Notes: generated by a model not told the origin, from the letters alone. A stretch of DNA of 8,057 nt from Odoribacteraceae bacterium (GCA_031267995.1 JAIRXZ010000026.1:1-8057); one strand, 5' to 3'. Positions 1 to 7,919 are shown, counted from the stretch's first letter. Made by a program: numbers and translations.

Positions 1-741
1 GAGGTGGCGGTGGCCGAGCGGGATGTCGCCGTGGAGGAACGCGGGGATACGCGCATCACTTACGAGGAGGGGAAGATCCGGTACAGCTCCGGGCAATCGT
101 CCGGGGAGCCGATTTTTAACGAGTTGATCGTGCCCGTCGGGGGGGAGTGCGATATTACTTTCGACGATGGCACGCGGGCGTGGGTCAACGCGGACACGCG
201 GATCGTGTATCCCGTGAAGTTCGTGGGCGGGGAGCGGCGGGTGCAGGTGGAGGGGGAGGCTTACTTCGAGGTGCAGCCGGGGGCGCGGCCTTTCGTCGTC
301 CAGACGCGGCTGGGGGATATCACGGCGCTGGGTACCACGTTCGCCGTGAAGGCTTACCGGGAGGAGGAGGTGCGCGCCACGCTGCTGGCCGGGAGGATAC
401 GGTATAGCGGTTTTTGCACGGTGGAGCTGTCGCCGGAGGAGCAGGTGGTCGTCTCCCCGTCGGGCGACGTGGTGAAGAATAAGGTGGACGTCCGCGAGCA
501 TGTCGCCTGGAAGGACGCGCTGTTTATTTTTAACAAGCGGGGGCTGGAGTCGATCATGACCGATCTGGCGCGGTGGTACGAGTTCACGGCGAGCTACGAG
601 GATGACGCGCTGCGGCGGGCGCCGTTTAGCGGTTACTTGAAACGATACGATAATATTGATGATTTCCTGGAGTTGCTGCGCGAAACCGGCGAGCTGGATT
701 ATACCATCCGGGAGCGGCACATCGTGTTTTTTAAAAGATAA
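1..741 (+). CDS. FecR-family anti-sigma factor, 3' part (5' end outside window)
   Basis: The reading frame is open from base 1 and ends at TAA 739-741, leaving 246 codons with the true start upstream. Counting from base 1, residues about 41-135 form the FecR periplasmic domain, with the family's recognisable stretches: a VPVGGECDITFDDGTRAWVN-type segment, then GEAYFEV, then LGTTFAVKAY. Residues about 172-246 match the C-terminal DUF4974-type domain, itself STN-like. The missing N-terminus would carry the cytoplasmic sigma-binding part and one membrane helix. Known family role: an inner-membrane anti-sigma (or sigma-activating) protein that holds an ECF sigma factor until an outer-membrane transducer signals. 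The next gene encodes an STN-bearing SusC-like receptor, so the two probably form one trans-envelope signalling unit. An ECF sigma gene directly upstream is expected but not visible. The GTG at base 4 is an internal codon, not a credible start. Confidence 0.93.
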   Translation, partial: EVAVAERDVAVEERGDTRITYEEGKIRYSSGQSSGEPIFNELIVPVGGECDITFDDGTRAWVNADTRIVYPVKFVGGERRVQVEGEAYFEVQPGARPFVVQTRLGDITALGTTFAVKAYREEEVRATLLAGRIRYSGFCTVELSPEEQVVVSPSGDVVKNKVDVREHVAWKDALFIFNKRGLESIMTDLARWYEFTASYEDDALRRAPFSGYLKRYDNIDDFLELLRETGELDYTIRERHIVFFKR

Positions 742-748
742 AAGGAAG

Positions 749-780
749 GGGGTACGCCCGTTTTGCCGATGAGGTACCCC
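749..780. repeat. 7-bp inverted repeat between fecR-like and susC-like genes
   Basis: GGGGTAC at 749-755 is the exact reverse complement of GTACCCC at 774-780, with an 18-base spacer. It begins 8 bases after the FecR stop codon and ends 36 bases before the chosen SusC start. It could be a weak terminator or attenuator separating the regulator from the transporter genes, or an operator. There is no clean T-run directly after it (GCTTCCGGTTTTA follows), so terminator function is doubtful. Confidence 0.4.
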
Positions 781-782
781 GC

Positions 783-816
783 TTCCGGTTTTACTAATTT
801 AATAGTGTTCAAATGT
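783..816 (+). promoter_or_regulatory. AT-rich leader upstream of the susC-like gene, possible promoter
   Basis: This stretch is strikingly AT-rich in a G-rich neighbourhood. It contains TAATTTAA at 795-802, a partial match to the Bacteroidota -7 element TAnnTTTG, but I see no TTTG at the usual -33 spacing. An ECF-sigma promoter would not need to match that consensus, so the partial fit neither proves nor excludes one. The patch may instead simply be the A/T-rich, Shine-Dalgarno-free translation start region normal for this phylum. Confidence 0.3.
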
Positions 817-3800
817 ATGGAAAAAAAACGATTATTTAGATCCTGGACGCTTTTTCGGGGGCGTCGGGGGGTGATGAGGAGCATGAAGTTGAACGTGCTT
901 TTCTTGTTTATTTGCTGCTGGCCGCTGTCGGCGGCGGTGTATTCGCAACAGACGAAGGTGTCGCTGGATTTGGAGCGGGTGAGCCTGGAGGAGTTTTTCA
1001 GGAGCGTGCAGGCGAGTACGGGGTATTTTTTTATCTACAATTCCGACCTGTTCGAGGGCGCGGGCAGTGTGTCCGTCCACGCGCTGGACGAGGAGCTGGC
1101 CAGCGTGCTGACGGGCGTGCTGAAGCAAAAGGGGCTGACCTACAAGATGCAGGATGACGTGATTATCGTCACCAGGGCGACCCCGGCGGGGCAACAGCCG
1201 ATCGTCACGCGGACGGTGAGGGGCGTCGTCACGGATAAGGACAGGCACCCGCTGCCCGGCGTGAACGTGGTGGTGAAGGGTACTACCACGGGCGTGGCGA
1301 CGAGCAGCGAGGGGCGTTTCGAGATGATCGTGCCGGCGAATCCGTCGCTGGTGCTGCGCTTTTCGTTTATCGGGATGAAGACGCGGGAGGTGACTATCGG
1401 GGAACAGACGGAGCTGAATGTCGCGCTGGAGGCCTCCGAGGAGTCGCTGGACGAGGTGGTGATCACGGGCTACCAGGTGATTTCCAAGGAGCGGGCTACC
1501 GGGTCGTTTGACATCCTGGATACGCGGCATATCGAAAAACCGACTTCCAATATCGCCACGGCGCTGGTGGGTACCGTGGCCGGCGTCAACGCGAGGGTGG
1601 ATATCAATGGCGATCCGACGTTCGAGATCCGCGGGCAAACGCGGCTGGACGGTTCCAACGCGCCGCTGGTGGTGGTGGACGGGTTTGCCGTCGAGCGGAG
1701 TTTCAGGGATATTAACCCGAACGACGTGGAGTCGATCCATATCCTGAAGGATGCCGCTGCCGCTTCCATCTGGGGCGCGCGCGCTGCCAACGGGGTGATT
1801 GTCATTACCTCCAAACAGGGAAAAAAGGGGGGCGTGAACGTGGAGGTCTCTTCTTCCTTGAAATTCGCGCCGAAAATCGACCTGGATTACGCCCGCTCCC
1901 TGGCGCCTACCGAGCAGTTTATCGAGTACGAGAAGATGTCGTTCAACGCCTGGTCGGCCAGCATGGCCAGCGATACGCGGTTTAGCCACGGGGCGTACTC
2001 GCCCGTGCAGGAAGCGCTGCTGGAGCACCACTTCGGCTATATCACGGAGCAGGAACGCGACCAGCGGATCGAGGCGCTGAAGCATCTCGATAACAACGCG
2101 CAGATTAAAAAGTACCTGCTGCAAAATCCTTTCACGCAACAGCATAATCTCAGTATCTCGAACGTCAGCGAGCGGATAAATAACATGCTCACCCTGATGT
2201 ACGAGGGGCGCGATTCGTACCTGAAAGGGAACGATTCTTACAAGGTGTCCATCGGTTACAAGAGCAACGTGCGCGTGTTTTCGTGGCTGGATTTCAATTT
2301 TTCGGGGAATTATATTCATGATGTGGCCAACAATAATGCCGTGGGCATACCGAATATCGCCCCGTACGAGATGCTGGTGAATCCCGACGGGAGCCGGACG
2401 AATATCTCCAACGGCTATTACCGCCCCAACCTGGAGCGATACGTGCCGACGGAAATTTTCCCCTATACCGACTGGACGTATAACCCGATCACCGAGATGG
2501 AGAGCCGCGACTTTACCGTTAAAAACGTCTCTGCCCGCGTGCAGGCGGGGTTGACGTTCAAGCTGCTGGACGGCCTGTCGTTTAGCAGCAAGGTGCAGTA
2601 CGAGAATATCAACACCTCCAACCGGTCGCTGTACAAGGAGAGTTCCTACACGGTGCGCTCCACCGTCAACGCGGCCGTTACCTGGGACGTGAATACCAAC
2701 GCCATCACGCTGAACCTGCCCAAGGGAGGGTTCCTGGAGCAGTCGCGGTCGCAGACGAGGGCGTGGTTTTTCCGGAACCAGCTGAACCTGCAGCGGGTGT
2801 TTGCCGACAAGCACGAGGTGAATCTCGTGGCCGGGTCGGAGGTGAGCGACCACGTGACGGAGGCTTTCGGGCAGCCCCGCACCTATGGCTATAACGATGC
2901 CACGCTGTCCGTGGGTACCTTCCCGAACGGCCCCGGCGGCAGCGCCACCAATCTGCAGATCAAGGGATGGTCGGGCGCTAACCAGACGTTTAGCTACACC
3001 AACTCGTTCAGCTATGCTACCGACCGCTTCTTCTCGCTCTACGGCAACGCCTCGTATACCTTCGACAGGAAGTATACCCTCTCCGGCAGCGCGCGGACGG
3101 ATGCTTCCAACCTCATCACGGACGATCCGGCTTATCGCTACGCCCCCTTCTGGTCGGTGGGCGGCAGCTGGCAAATAAAGGAGGAGGCGTTTATGGCGCC
3201 CGTCGCGTGGGTCGACCGGTTGAACCTCCGACTTACCTACGGGTACAACGGGAATGTGGACAAGAGCACCGCTTTCCGGCCGCTTATCAACCTCTCGGCA
3301 ACGCCCAATCTCTATACCAACGAGCGGACGGCTACCGTCAGCAGCTACGGGAATCCTACCCTCCGGTGGGAAAAGACGGGGACGTTTAACGTCGGCGTCG
3401 ACTACTCCCTTTTCGCCGGTCGGCTGGCGGGTAAAGTGGATGTCTACCGGAAGTATAGCAAGGATTTGATCGCGAGCATGTCTATCCCCGCCATCAACGG
3501 GGCTACTTCCCAAAGGCTCAATATGGGCGAGATGATTAACCGGGGGGTGGAGCTGGAGATTTCCACGAGGCAGCCGCTTTCCGTCGACGGGGCATTCGCG
3601 TGGTCGGGGAGCCTCACACTCTCGCATAATTATAATGAGATCACCAAGCTATTTAAGAGTAGCTACCAGGGGTACGAGTTGGTGGGCATGAGCGGTGCCA
3701 CCGCGGCCTACGTCGAAGGTTACAATGCCAATACCCTCTGGTGCTTCGAGTACGCCGGCGTGTTCAACGATGGCACCGACGCTTCTCCCAATTGGCAGCC

Positions 3801-4380
3801 CAAGATCAAGGGCGCCGGCACGGATTACTACGACTACGGTGGGTGGCCTCCCGGTGACGGACGCGACTTCGTCGTCAACATGGGCACCAAGGTAGCCCCG
3901 TGGATCCTCGGCTTCAGCAACAATTTCAAGTTGCAGGATTTCAATCTCTCCTTCGTGATGACCGGCAAGTTCGGCCACAAGTTCAAGCGCCAAGGGTTCA
4001 ACTACCCGCCCATGTGGGGAGCGCGCGTGATGCCGAACAGCAAACTCGGAGAGGTTATGAACGGCGATCCCGCCAAAATATCCCCCCTCCCCATGAATGG
4101 CGACAACGAGGATCGCTACTACTTCTGGGATCGCTTCCACACGTACCTGAGTTACCTCACGGAGAGCGCCAGCCACGTGCGCATGCGCGAAGTGATGCTC
4201 ACCTACGAGGTGAAAAAAACTTTCCTGGACAGGATCGGCATCAGCCGGTGCCAACTCTATGGCCAGGTCACGGATCTCTTTGCCATCTACGCCAACAAGT
4301 TCAACGAAGACCCGGAGTTTCCGGAGGGAGGCATGAAACCGCAGCCGAACTATACCATCGGGCTTAAACTTCAATTTTAA
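817..4380 (+). CDS. SusC/RagA-like TonB-dependent outer-membrane receptor with STN signalling domain
   Basis: This 1187-residue protein imports a large nutrient across the outer membrane with TonB energy. Residues 25-42 are a hydrophobic signal segment ending near VYSQ. Residues 48-120 are an STN domain (SLDLERVSLEEFF ... DDVIIVTR). Residues about 134-210 form a carboxypeptidase-regulatory-like fold (GVVTDKDRHPLPGVNVVVKG). DEVVITGY at 212-219 is the SusC-family linker motif. The plug spans about 230-335 (IRGQTRLDGSNAPLVVVDG, GARAANGVIVITSK), and the beta-barrel runs to a terminal LQF. The STN domain marks it as a transducer for the neighbouring FecR-like protein. The ATG at 817 gives a basic 22-residue extension before the hydrophobic segment, which I recall from other STN-bearing SusC proteins. 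TTG 763 and ATG 769 are less likely because they add an unrelated stretch; ATG 874 and 883 also remain possible. The SusD-like gene follows after 12 bases, so the two are surely co-transcribed. Substrate unknown. Confidence 0.97.
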   Translation: MEKKRLFRSWTLFRGRRGVMRSMKLNVLFLFICCWPLSAAVYSQQTKVSLDLERVSLEEFFRSVQASTGYFFIYNSDLFEGAGSVSVHALDEELASVLTGVLKQKGLTYKMQDDVIIVTRATPAGQQPIVTRTVRGVVTDKDRHPLPGVNVVVKGTTTGVATSSEGRFEMIVPANPSLVLRFSFIGMKTREVTIGEQTELNVALEASEESLDEVVITGYQVISKERATGSFDILDTRHIEKPTSNIATALVGTVAGVNARVDINGDPTFEIRGQTRLDGSNAPLVVVDGFAVERSFRDINPNDVESIHILKDAAAASIWGARAANGVIVITSKQGKKGGVNVEVSSSLKFAPKIDLDYARSLAPTEQFIEYEKMSFNAWSASMASDTRFSHGAYSPVQEALLEHHFGYITEQERDQRIEALKHLDNNAQIKKYLLQNPFTQQHNLSISNVSERINNMLTLMYEGRDSYLKGNDSYKVSIGYKSNVRVFSWLDFNFSGNYIHDVANNNAVGIPNIAPYEMLVNPDGSRTNISNGYYRPNLERYVPTEIFPYTDWTYNPITEMESRDFTVKNVSARVQAGLTFKLLDGLSFSSKVQYENINTSNRSLYKESSYTVRSTVNAAVTWDVNTNAITLNLPKGGFLEQSRSQTRAWFFRNQLNLQRVFADKHEVNLVAGSEVSDHVTEAFGQPRTYGYNDATLSVGTFPNGPGGSATNLQIKGWSGANQTFSYTNSFSYATDRFFSLYGNASYTFDRKYTLSGSARTDASNLITDDPAYRYAPFWSVGGSWQIKEEAFMAPVAWVDRLNLRLTYGYNGNVDKSTAFRPLINLSATPNLYTNERTATVSSYGNPTLRWEKTGTFNVGVDYSLFAGRLAGKVDVYRKYSKDLIASMSIPAINGATSQRLNMGEMINRGVELEISTRQPLSVDGAFAWSGSLTLSHNYNEITKLFKSSYQGYELVGMSGATAAYVEGYNANTLWCFEYAGVFNDGTDASPNWQPKIKGAGTDYYDYGGWPPGDGRDFVVNMGTKVAPWILGFSNNFKLQDFNLSFVMTGKFGHKFKRQGFNYPPMWGARVMPNSKLGEVMNGDPAKISPLPMNGDNEDRYYFWDRFHTYLSYLTESASHVRMREVMLTYEVKKTFLDRIGISRCQLYGQVTDLFAIYANKFNEDPEFPEGGMKPQPNYTIGLKLQF

Positions 4381-4392
4381 ACATACGATACC

Positions 4393-5937
4393 ATGAAAAC
4401 ATTCAGATATATCCTCCCCGCGCTCCTCTTCCTCGCCGCGGGGTGCAACGACTTCCTCGACAAGGCGCCGTCGAAAACCGCGCAGCTGGTCGTCTCGACG
4501 ACGGAACAGCTCGATGCCCTCCTGGGCAACTATTCCAACTTCTACCAGATGGCCGACCGCAACTCCATCTTCGCCACGGACGACTTCGGGATACCGCCGG
4601 AGCTTTACCTGGCGCGCCCCGCGACATTCTCCATGTCTATCGTGGAGTTTTACCTCTGGGACACGGACAACCTTGCCTTTGACGGCAGAATCGCCTTTTG
4701 GCCGCGGCAGTACCAGAAGATTTTTTACGCCAACATGGTGCTCCAGAATCTCGGAAATGTCTCCGGCCCCGACGATCTGAAGGCTGATCTCCGCGCCGAG
4801 TCGCACTTTATCAGGGCGTATGACTATTTCGAGATGGTCAACAAGTTTTGTCTCCCTTTGAATGACAATACCAAAAGCGAGCTGGGGCTGCCCCTCAAGC
4901 AATCCACCAGCTTCGAGGAGTTGTCCACCCGCAACACCCTGGAGGAGACCTACGCCCTCATCGAGTCCGACCTCGCGGAGGCGCTCAAAACCACCGTGCC
5001 CCTCGTCAAAGAGGGACGGGTGCGCCACTGGCGCGGCAACACGGGAGCCGTCAACGCCTTCGCCGCGCGCTACTGGCTGGGACGAAACGATTACGACAAA
5101 GCGCTCGAGTATGCCAACAACGCGCTGGCGATTCACGCCGATCTCGTCGACTATAACACCGACATGCACTACAGCGAGAGGCCGGCTACCGCCTACCAAA
5201 TCGACCAAACCGATCCCGACCCCACCAAGCGGAAAACCGTCTACCTCAAATTTCCCTACACGCACGACAACCAGAGCGACATGAGCGACATGATCAACTG
5301 GAAGGAGTTCTATTACTTCCGCCTCCTCTACCACGAATCCTGGTGGTACGTCCCCAGCCCCGAATTGCTCGACCTCTACAGCCGCGACACGATGGATCTC
5401 CGCTACCGATACCACATCGTCGAGAGCTACTCCTACGACCGGGGCATGACCTCCCCCTCCTACGACTACCCCGGCTACGTCTTTTTCTTTAAAGACCGTA
5501 TCCCCTCCGGCCCCACCGTCGCCGAGATGCTCCTCACCAAGGCCGAATGTCTGGCGCGCGCCAACGACATCGCCGGGGCAATGAGCACCGTCAACCTCCT
5601 GCGGGTAAAACGCATGGACGCCTCGCTGCCCGACAACGAGATTAAACTCGCCGCCACCACACGCGAGGAGGCCATCACCAAAATCCTCGAGGAACGACGA
5701 AGGGAGATGCCCTTCTCGCGCCGCTGGTTCGACATCCGGCGGCTCAATAACAACGGCGATGCCTTCGACGACGTCACCCTCTCGCGCCAATTCTTCCCCT
5801 ACACCAACTCGGCCGTCGCGTTAAACGAACCGCTGAAAACCTACTCCCTCCCCAAGGATTCCCGGCGATATGCCGCCCCCATCCCCAATACCGAACTGAT
5901 TAGCAGCGACGGGAAACTCCTGCAAAACACCTATTAA
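4393..5937 (+). CDS. SusD/RagB-like surface nutrient-binding lipoprotein
   Basis: This 514-residue protein is the lipoprotein lid partner of the preceding receptor, capturing substrate at the cell surface and handing it to the barrel. The N-terminus is a lipoprotein signal: a short basic start, a hydrophobic run, then LAAGC with the lipidated cysteine at residue 18. The following NDFLDKAP is the typical start of mature SusD proteins. The middle is helical, as in the TPR-like SusD fold (AESHFIRAYDYFEMVNKF, FAARYWLGRNDYDKALEYAN). The C-terminus carries the conserved family signature: EERRREMPFSRRWFDIRRLN, then RRYAAPIPNTEL and a final LLQNTY. Length is normal for the family and no frame break is seen. 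The ATG at 4393 fits the signal peptide exactly. Ligand specificity cannot be read from sequence; no glycan-active enzyme lies nearby to suggest one. Confidence 0.97.
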   Translation: MKTFRYILPALLFLAAGCNDFLDKAPSKTAQLVVSTTEQLDALLGNYSNFYQMADRNSIFATDDFGIPPELYLARPATFSMSIVEFYLWDTDNLAFDGRIAFWPRQYQKIFYANMVLQNLGNVSGPDDLKADLRAESHFIRAYDYFEMVNKFCLPLNDNTKSELGLPLKQSTSFEELSTRNTLEETYALIESDLAEALKTTVPLVKEGRVRHWRGNTGAVNAFAARYWLGRNDYDKALEYANNALAIHADLVDYNTDMHYSERPATAYQIDQTDPDPTKRKTVYLKFPYTHDNQSDMSDMINWKEFYYFRLLYHESWWYVPSPELLDLYSRDTMDLRYRYHIVESYSYDRGMTSPSYDYPGYVFFFKDRIPSGPTVAEMLLTKAECLARANDIAGAMSTVNLLRVKRMDASLPDNEIKLAATTREEAITKILEERRREMPFSRRWFDIRRLNNNGDAFDDVTLSRQFFPYTNSAVALNEPLKTYSLPKDSRRYAAPIPNTELISSDGKLLQNTY

Positions 5938-5945
5938 CACCAACA

Positions 5946-5977
5946 GGTAGTGGACGGTCGCGCGGCCGTTCACTACC
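5946..5977 (+). terminator. Strong intercistronic hairpin (partial terminator or mRNA processing/stability element)
   Basis: GGTAGTGGACGG at 5946-5957 pairs with CCGTTCACTACC at 5966-5977, with one G-U wobble (5953 with 5970). The helix can continue with T5958-G5965 (wobble) and C5959-G5964, closing a GCGC tetraloop, for 14 bp in total. It starts 9 bases after the SusD stop and ends 19 bases before the next ATG. Only CCATTAAATAAG follows, not a T-run, so it is not a classic intrinsic terminator. It may reduce expression of the downstream gene relative to susCD, or protect the susCD transcript's 3' end. Structure is seen directly; the role is inferred. Confidence 0.6.
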
Positions 5978-5996
5978 CCATTAAATAAGCAGTACT

Positions 5997-7910
5997 ATGA
6001 AACAAATCCTACAACTCCTGGCCATCGCCACCCTCCTCGCGCTCCCGTGCGGGACGTTCGCCCAAAAAAGCGACCTCCGCGTGCTCTACGTCAGCGGCTC
6101 CGCCGACTGGGACGTCGCCCACTTCAAGGGCGATACCGCCCTCCTCAACGCCAGCGTCCGCGAACGCGCCGCCTCCTTCGAGGCCATGCTGAAAACGTAC
6201 TTCAACACGGTGACGGTAGTCCGCGCCGCCGACTACGCGCAACGCCTCTCGCTTGCCCACGACGTCACCGTCATGGACGGCACGCCCGCGGCCATCCTCC
6301 CCTCGTCCAGGGAGTACGACGCGTCCGGCGCCCTCGTCAAAATACGCGCCACCGCCTACTTCACGGAGGATTTCGACCGACCGGTGGTCACCATCGGGGA
6401 ACTCGGCGAGAAACTCGGACGCCGCATCGGTCTCAAAACCGACTGGTACTGCCTCTGCCTCGACGCCGACGCGCACCACCTTCGCGCCGACCATCCCATC
6501 TTCAGCACCCCCTTCCCCGTGCGCCTCACCACCCGCGTCAAGGCCACGCCGGAGGCCGCCACACACTACGCCTACTACGCCGACGGGGCGCTGCCGGACT
6601 CCATCCCCATGTGGCAAGTGCAGACCAAGGGATATATCACCGATCCCGGCTTCCGCGTCGGCATGGTCGCCCGCCCCTGGGGATTCGAGGACTCCCCCGA
6701 CGCCGAGTATATCTCCAGCGGCGTCTGCGCCAAGACGCTTGACGCCGTCGCCATCGGTCGGCACGGCAACTTCCTCCACTGGGGATTCGCCGCCTCTCCC
6801 ACCTACATGACCACCGAAGCGCAAACGGTACTCGCCAACGCCATCGTCTACATCTCCCGCTTCGCCGGCCAGGGCGTCATCGCCCGCAAGTACGAGGATC
6901 GCATCGCCACGCGAGAGTACCTCAAAGAACTCAAATACCTCTCCACCCGCGAGAGCTACGACGAGCGCCTGGTTTCCGAGGAAGTATTTCACGCCCAGAT
7001 CCTGGAGGTGCAAAAAATCGCCAAGGAAAAACAAGCGAAAGGGGAGTACCTGTCGACCGTCGAACAACAAATGATCAACTACAAGAAGGCCCCCACCATG
7101 ACGTTCGAGGAGTACGTCCGCCGCTACCAAAAGGACTTCTTCCACCTCTTCGGCACCGACAGCAAGGCCTACATCGCCTTCTACGACGACAACCGCGACT
7201 ACTTCTACAGCCATGGCTTCTACCATTTCGAAATAGACGAGGACGTCAAAAGTCTTCAAATCCCCAACAACGATCAACGCCTCCTCGACGCGGCCATAAA
7301 ACTCTGGGAAACAGGGCAAGACCCCGCCAAGGCCAGGCGAATCCTCACCCGCTACACCCTCCTCGACTTCCCCGCGGCGGAGGAGTGGCGCGCCTGGTAC
7401 GAGGGCAACAAACAGCGCCTTTTCTTCACCGAGTCCGGCGGCTGGCTCTTCCTCGTCAATAGCCGCGAACCCGGCGTCAACGACTACCGCGTCCGCGATG
7501 CCCGCGACGCCATCAACGCCATACAACCGGGGGAAACCAGCGACCGCGAACCCGTGAAAACAGCCACCGCCCTCGTCACCGCCAATAACGGCGACAAGGA
7601 ACTCGTCGTGAAAATCAAAATCCACCCCGGCTACCACCTCTACGCCAACGTCGCCCGCGAGGATCCCTTCATCCCCACCACCCTCGACATCACCCTTCCC
7701 CCCGGCCACGCGCCCGCCGGCGAGATGCTCTCCCCCTCCTTCAAACCCTTCACCTCCAACGGCACCACCATCTACGAGGACGAAATCGTCTTCCGCCAGC
7801 CCCTCGCCGGCACGGGCAGCGGCGAGGCCACGTGCACCCTCAAATACCAGTGCTGCGACGCCCACGTGTGCATGTTGCCCGCGGAGGAGAAATTCGTGGT
7901 GAAACTTTAA
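5997..7910 (+). CDS. Secreted ThuA/GATase-like protein with C-terminal DsbD-alpha-like domain
   Basis: The 637-residue protein has a cleavable signal peptide (residues 1-22, cut after TFA); no lipobox is present. Residues about 25-290 resemble the ThuA/class I glutamine-amidotransferase-like fold: a leading LRVLYVSGSADWD strand, an ADHPIF segment (HPI is typical of ThuA proteins), and RHGNFLHWGFAASPTYMT from residue 255. No GxCxG nucleophile elbow is seen; the comparable strand reads VTVMDGTP, so amidotransferase chemistry is unlikely. Residues about 291-517 are mostly helical, ending in EEWRAWYEGNKQRLFFTESG; I do not recognise this as a named domain. Residues about 518-637 resemble the periplasmic N-terminal domain of DsbD (PGYHLYAN; then YQCCDAHVCMLP with C620 and C625 as the likely redox pair, plus C613 and C619). 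The DsbD membrane and thioredoxin parts are absent. It probably belongs to the susCD transcription unit behind the 5946 hairpin. Domain calls rest on motif recall; the overall function is unknown. Confidence 0.8.
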   Translation: MKQILQLLAIATLLALPCGTFAQKSDLRVLYVSGSADWDVAHFKGDTALLNASVRERAASFEAMLKTYFNTVTVVRAADYAQRLSLAHDVTVMDGTPAAILPSSREYDASGALVKIRATAYFTEDFDRPVVTIGELGEKLGRRIGLKTDWYCLCLDADAHHLRADHPIFSTPFPVRLTTRVKATPEAATHYAYYADGALPDSIPMWQVQTKGYITDPGFRVGMVARPWGFEDSPDAEYISSGVCAKTLDAVAIGRHGNFLHWGFAASPTYMTTEAQTVLANAIVYISRFAGQGVIARKYEDRIATREYLKELKYLSTRESYDERLVSEEVFHAQILEVQKIAKEKQAKGEYLSTVEQQMINYKKAPTMTFEEYVRRYQKDFFHLFGTDSKAYIAFYDDNRDYFYSHGFYHFEIDEDVKSLQIPNNDQRLLDAAIKLWETGQDPAKARRILTRYTLLDFPAAEEWRAWYEGNKQRLFFTESGGWLFLVNSREPGVNDYRVRDARDAINAIQPGETSDREPVKTATALVTANNGDKELVVKIKIHPGYHLYANVAREDPFIPTTLDITLPPGHAPAGEMLSPSFKPFTSNGTTIYEDEIVFRQPLAGTGSGEATCTLKYQCCDAHVCMLPAEEKFVVKL

Positions 7911-7919
7911 ATCACTCTC

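Noticed and set aside
763..816. Earlier starts (TTG 763, ATG 769) for the susC-like gene
   Set aside because: They would add 16-18 residues unlike any signal-peptide n-region and would place the right arm of the inverted repeat inside the coding sequence. ATG 817 gives the usual basic leader.
832..3627. Long - strand open frame of 931 codons opposite susC
   Set aside because: Its product shows no family motif, signal peptide or domain. It mirrors a gene with strong SusC-family features, and GC-rich codon use with few TTA, CTA and TCA triplets leaves the opposite strand open by chance.
3649..5790. Long - strand open frame of 713 codons opposite the end of susC and most of susD
   Set aside because: It spans two well-supported + strand genes and their junction, and the translation is a biased valine/glycine/glutamate-rich string without recognisable domains.
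5997..6870. Active class I glutamine amidotransferase in the N-terminal region of the last gene
   Set aside because: No GxCxG nucleophile motif is present; the cysteines at 152, 154 and 244 are not in such a context.
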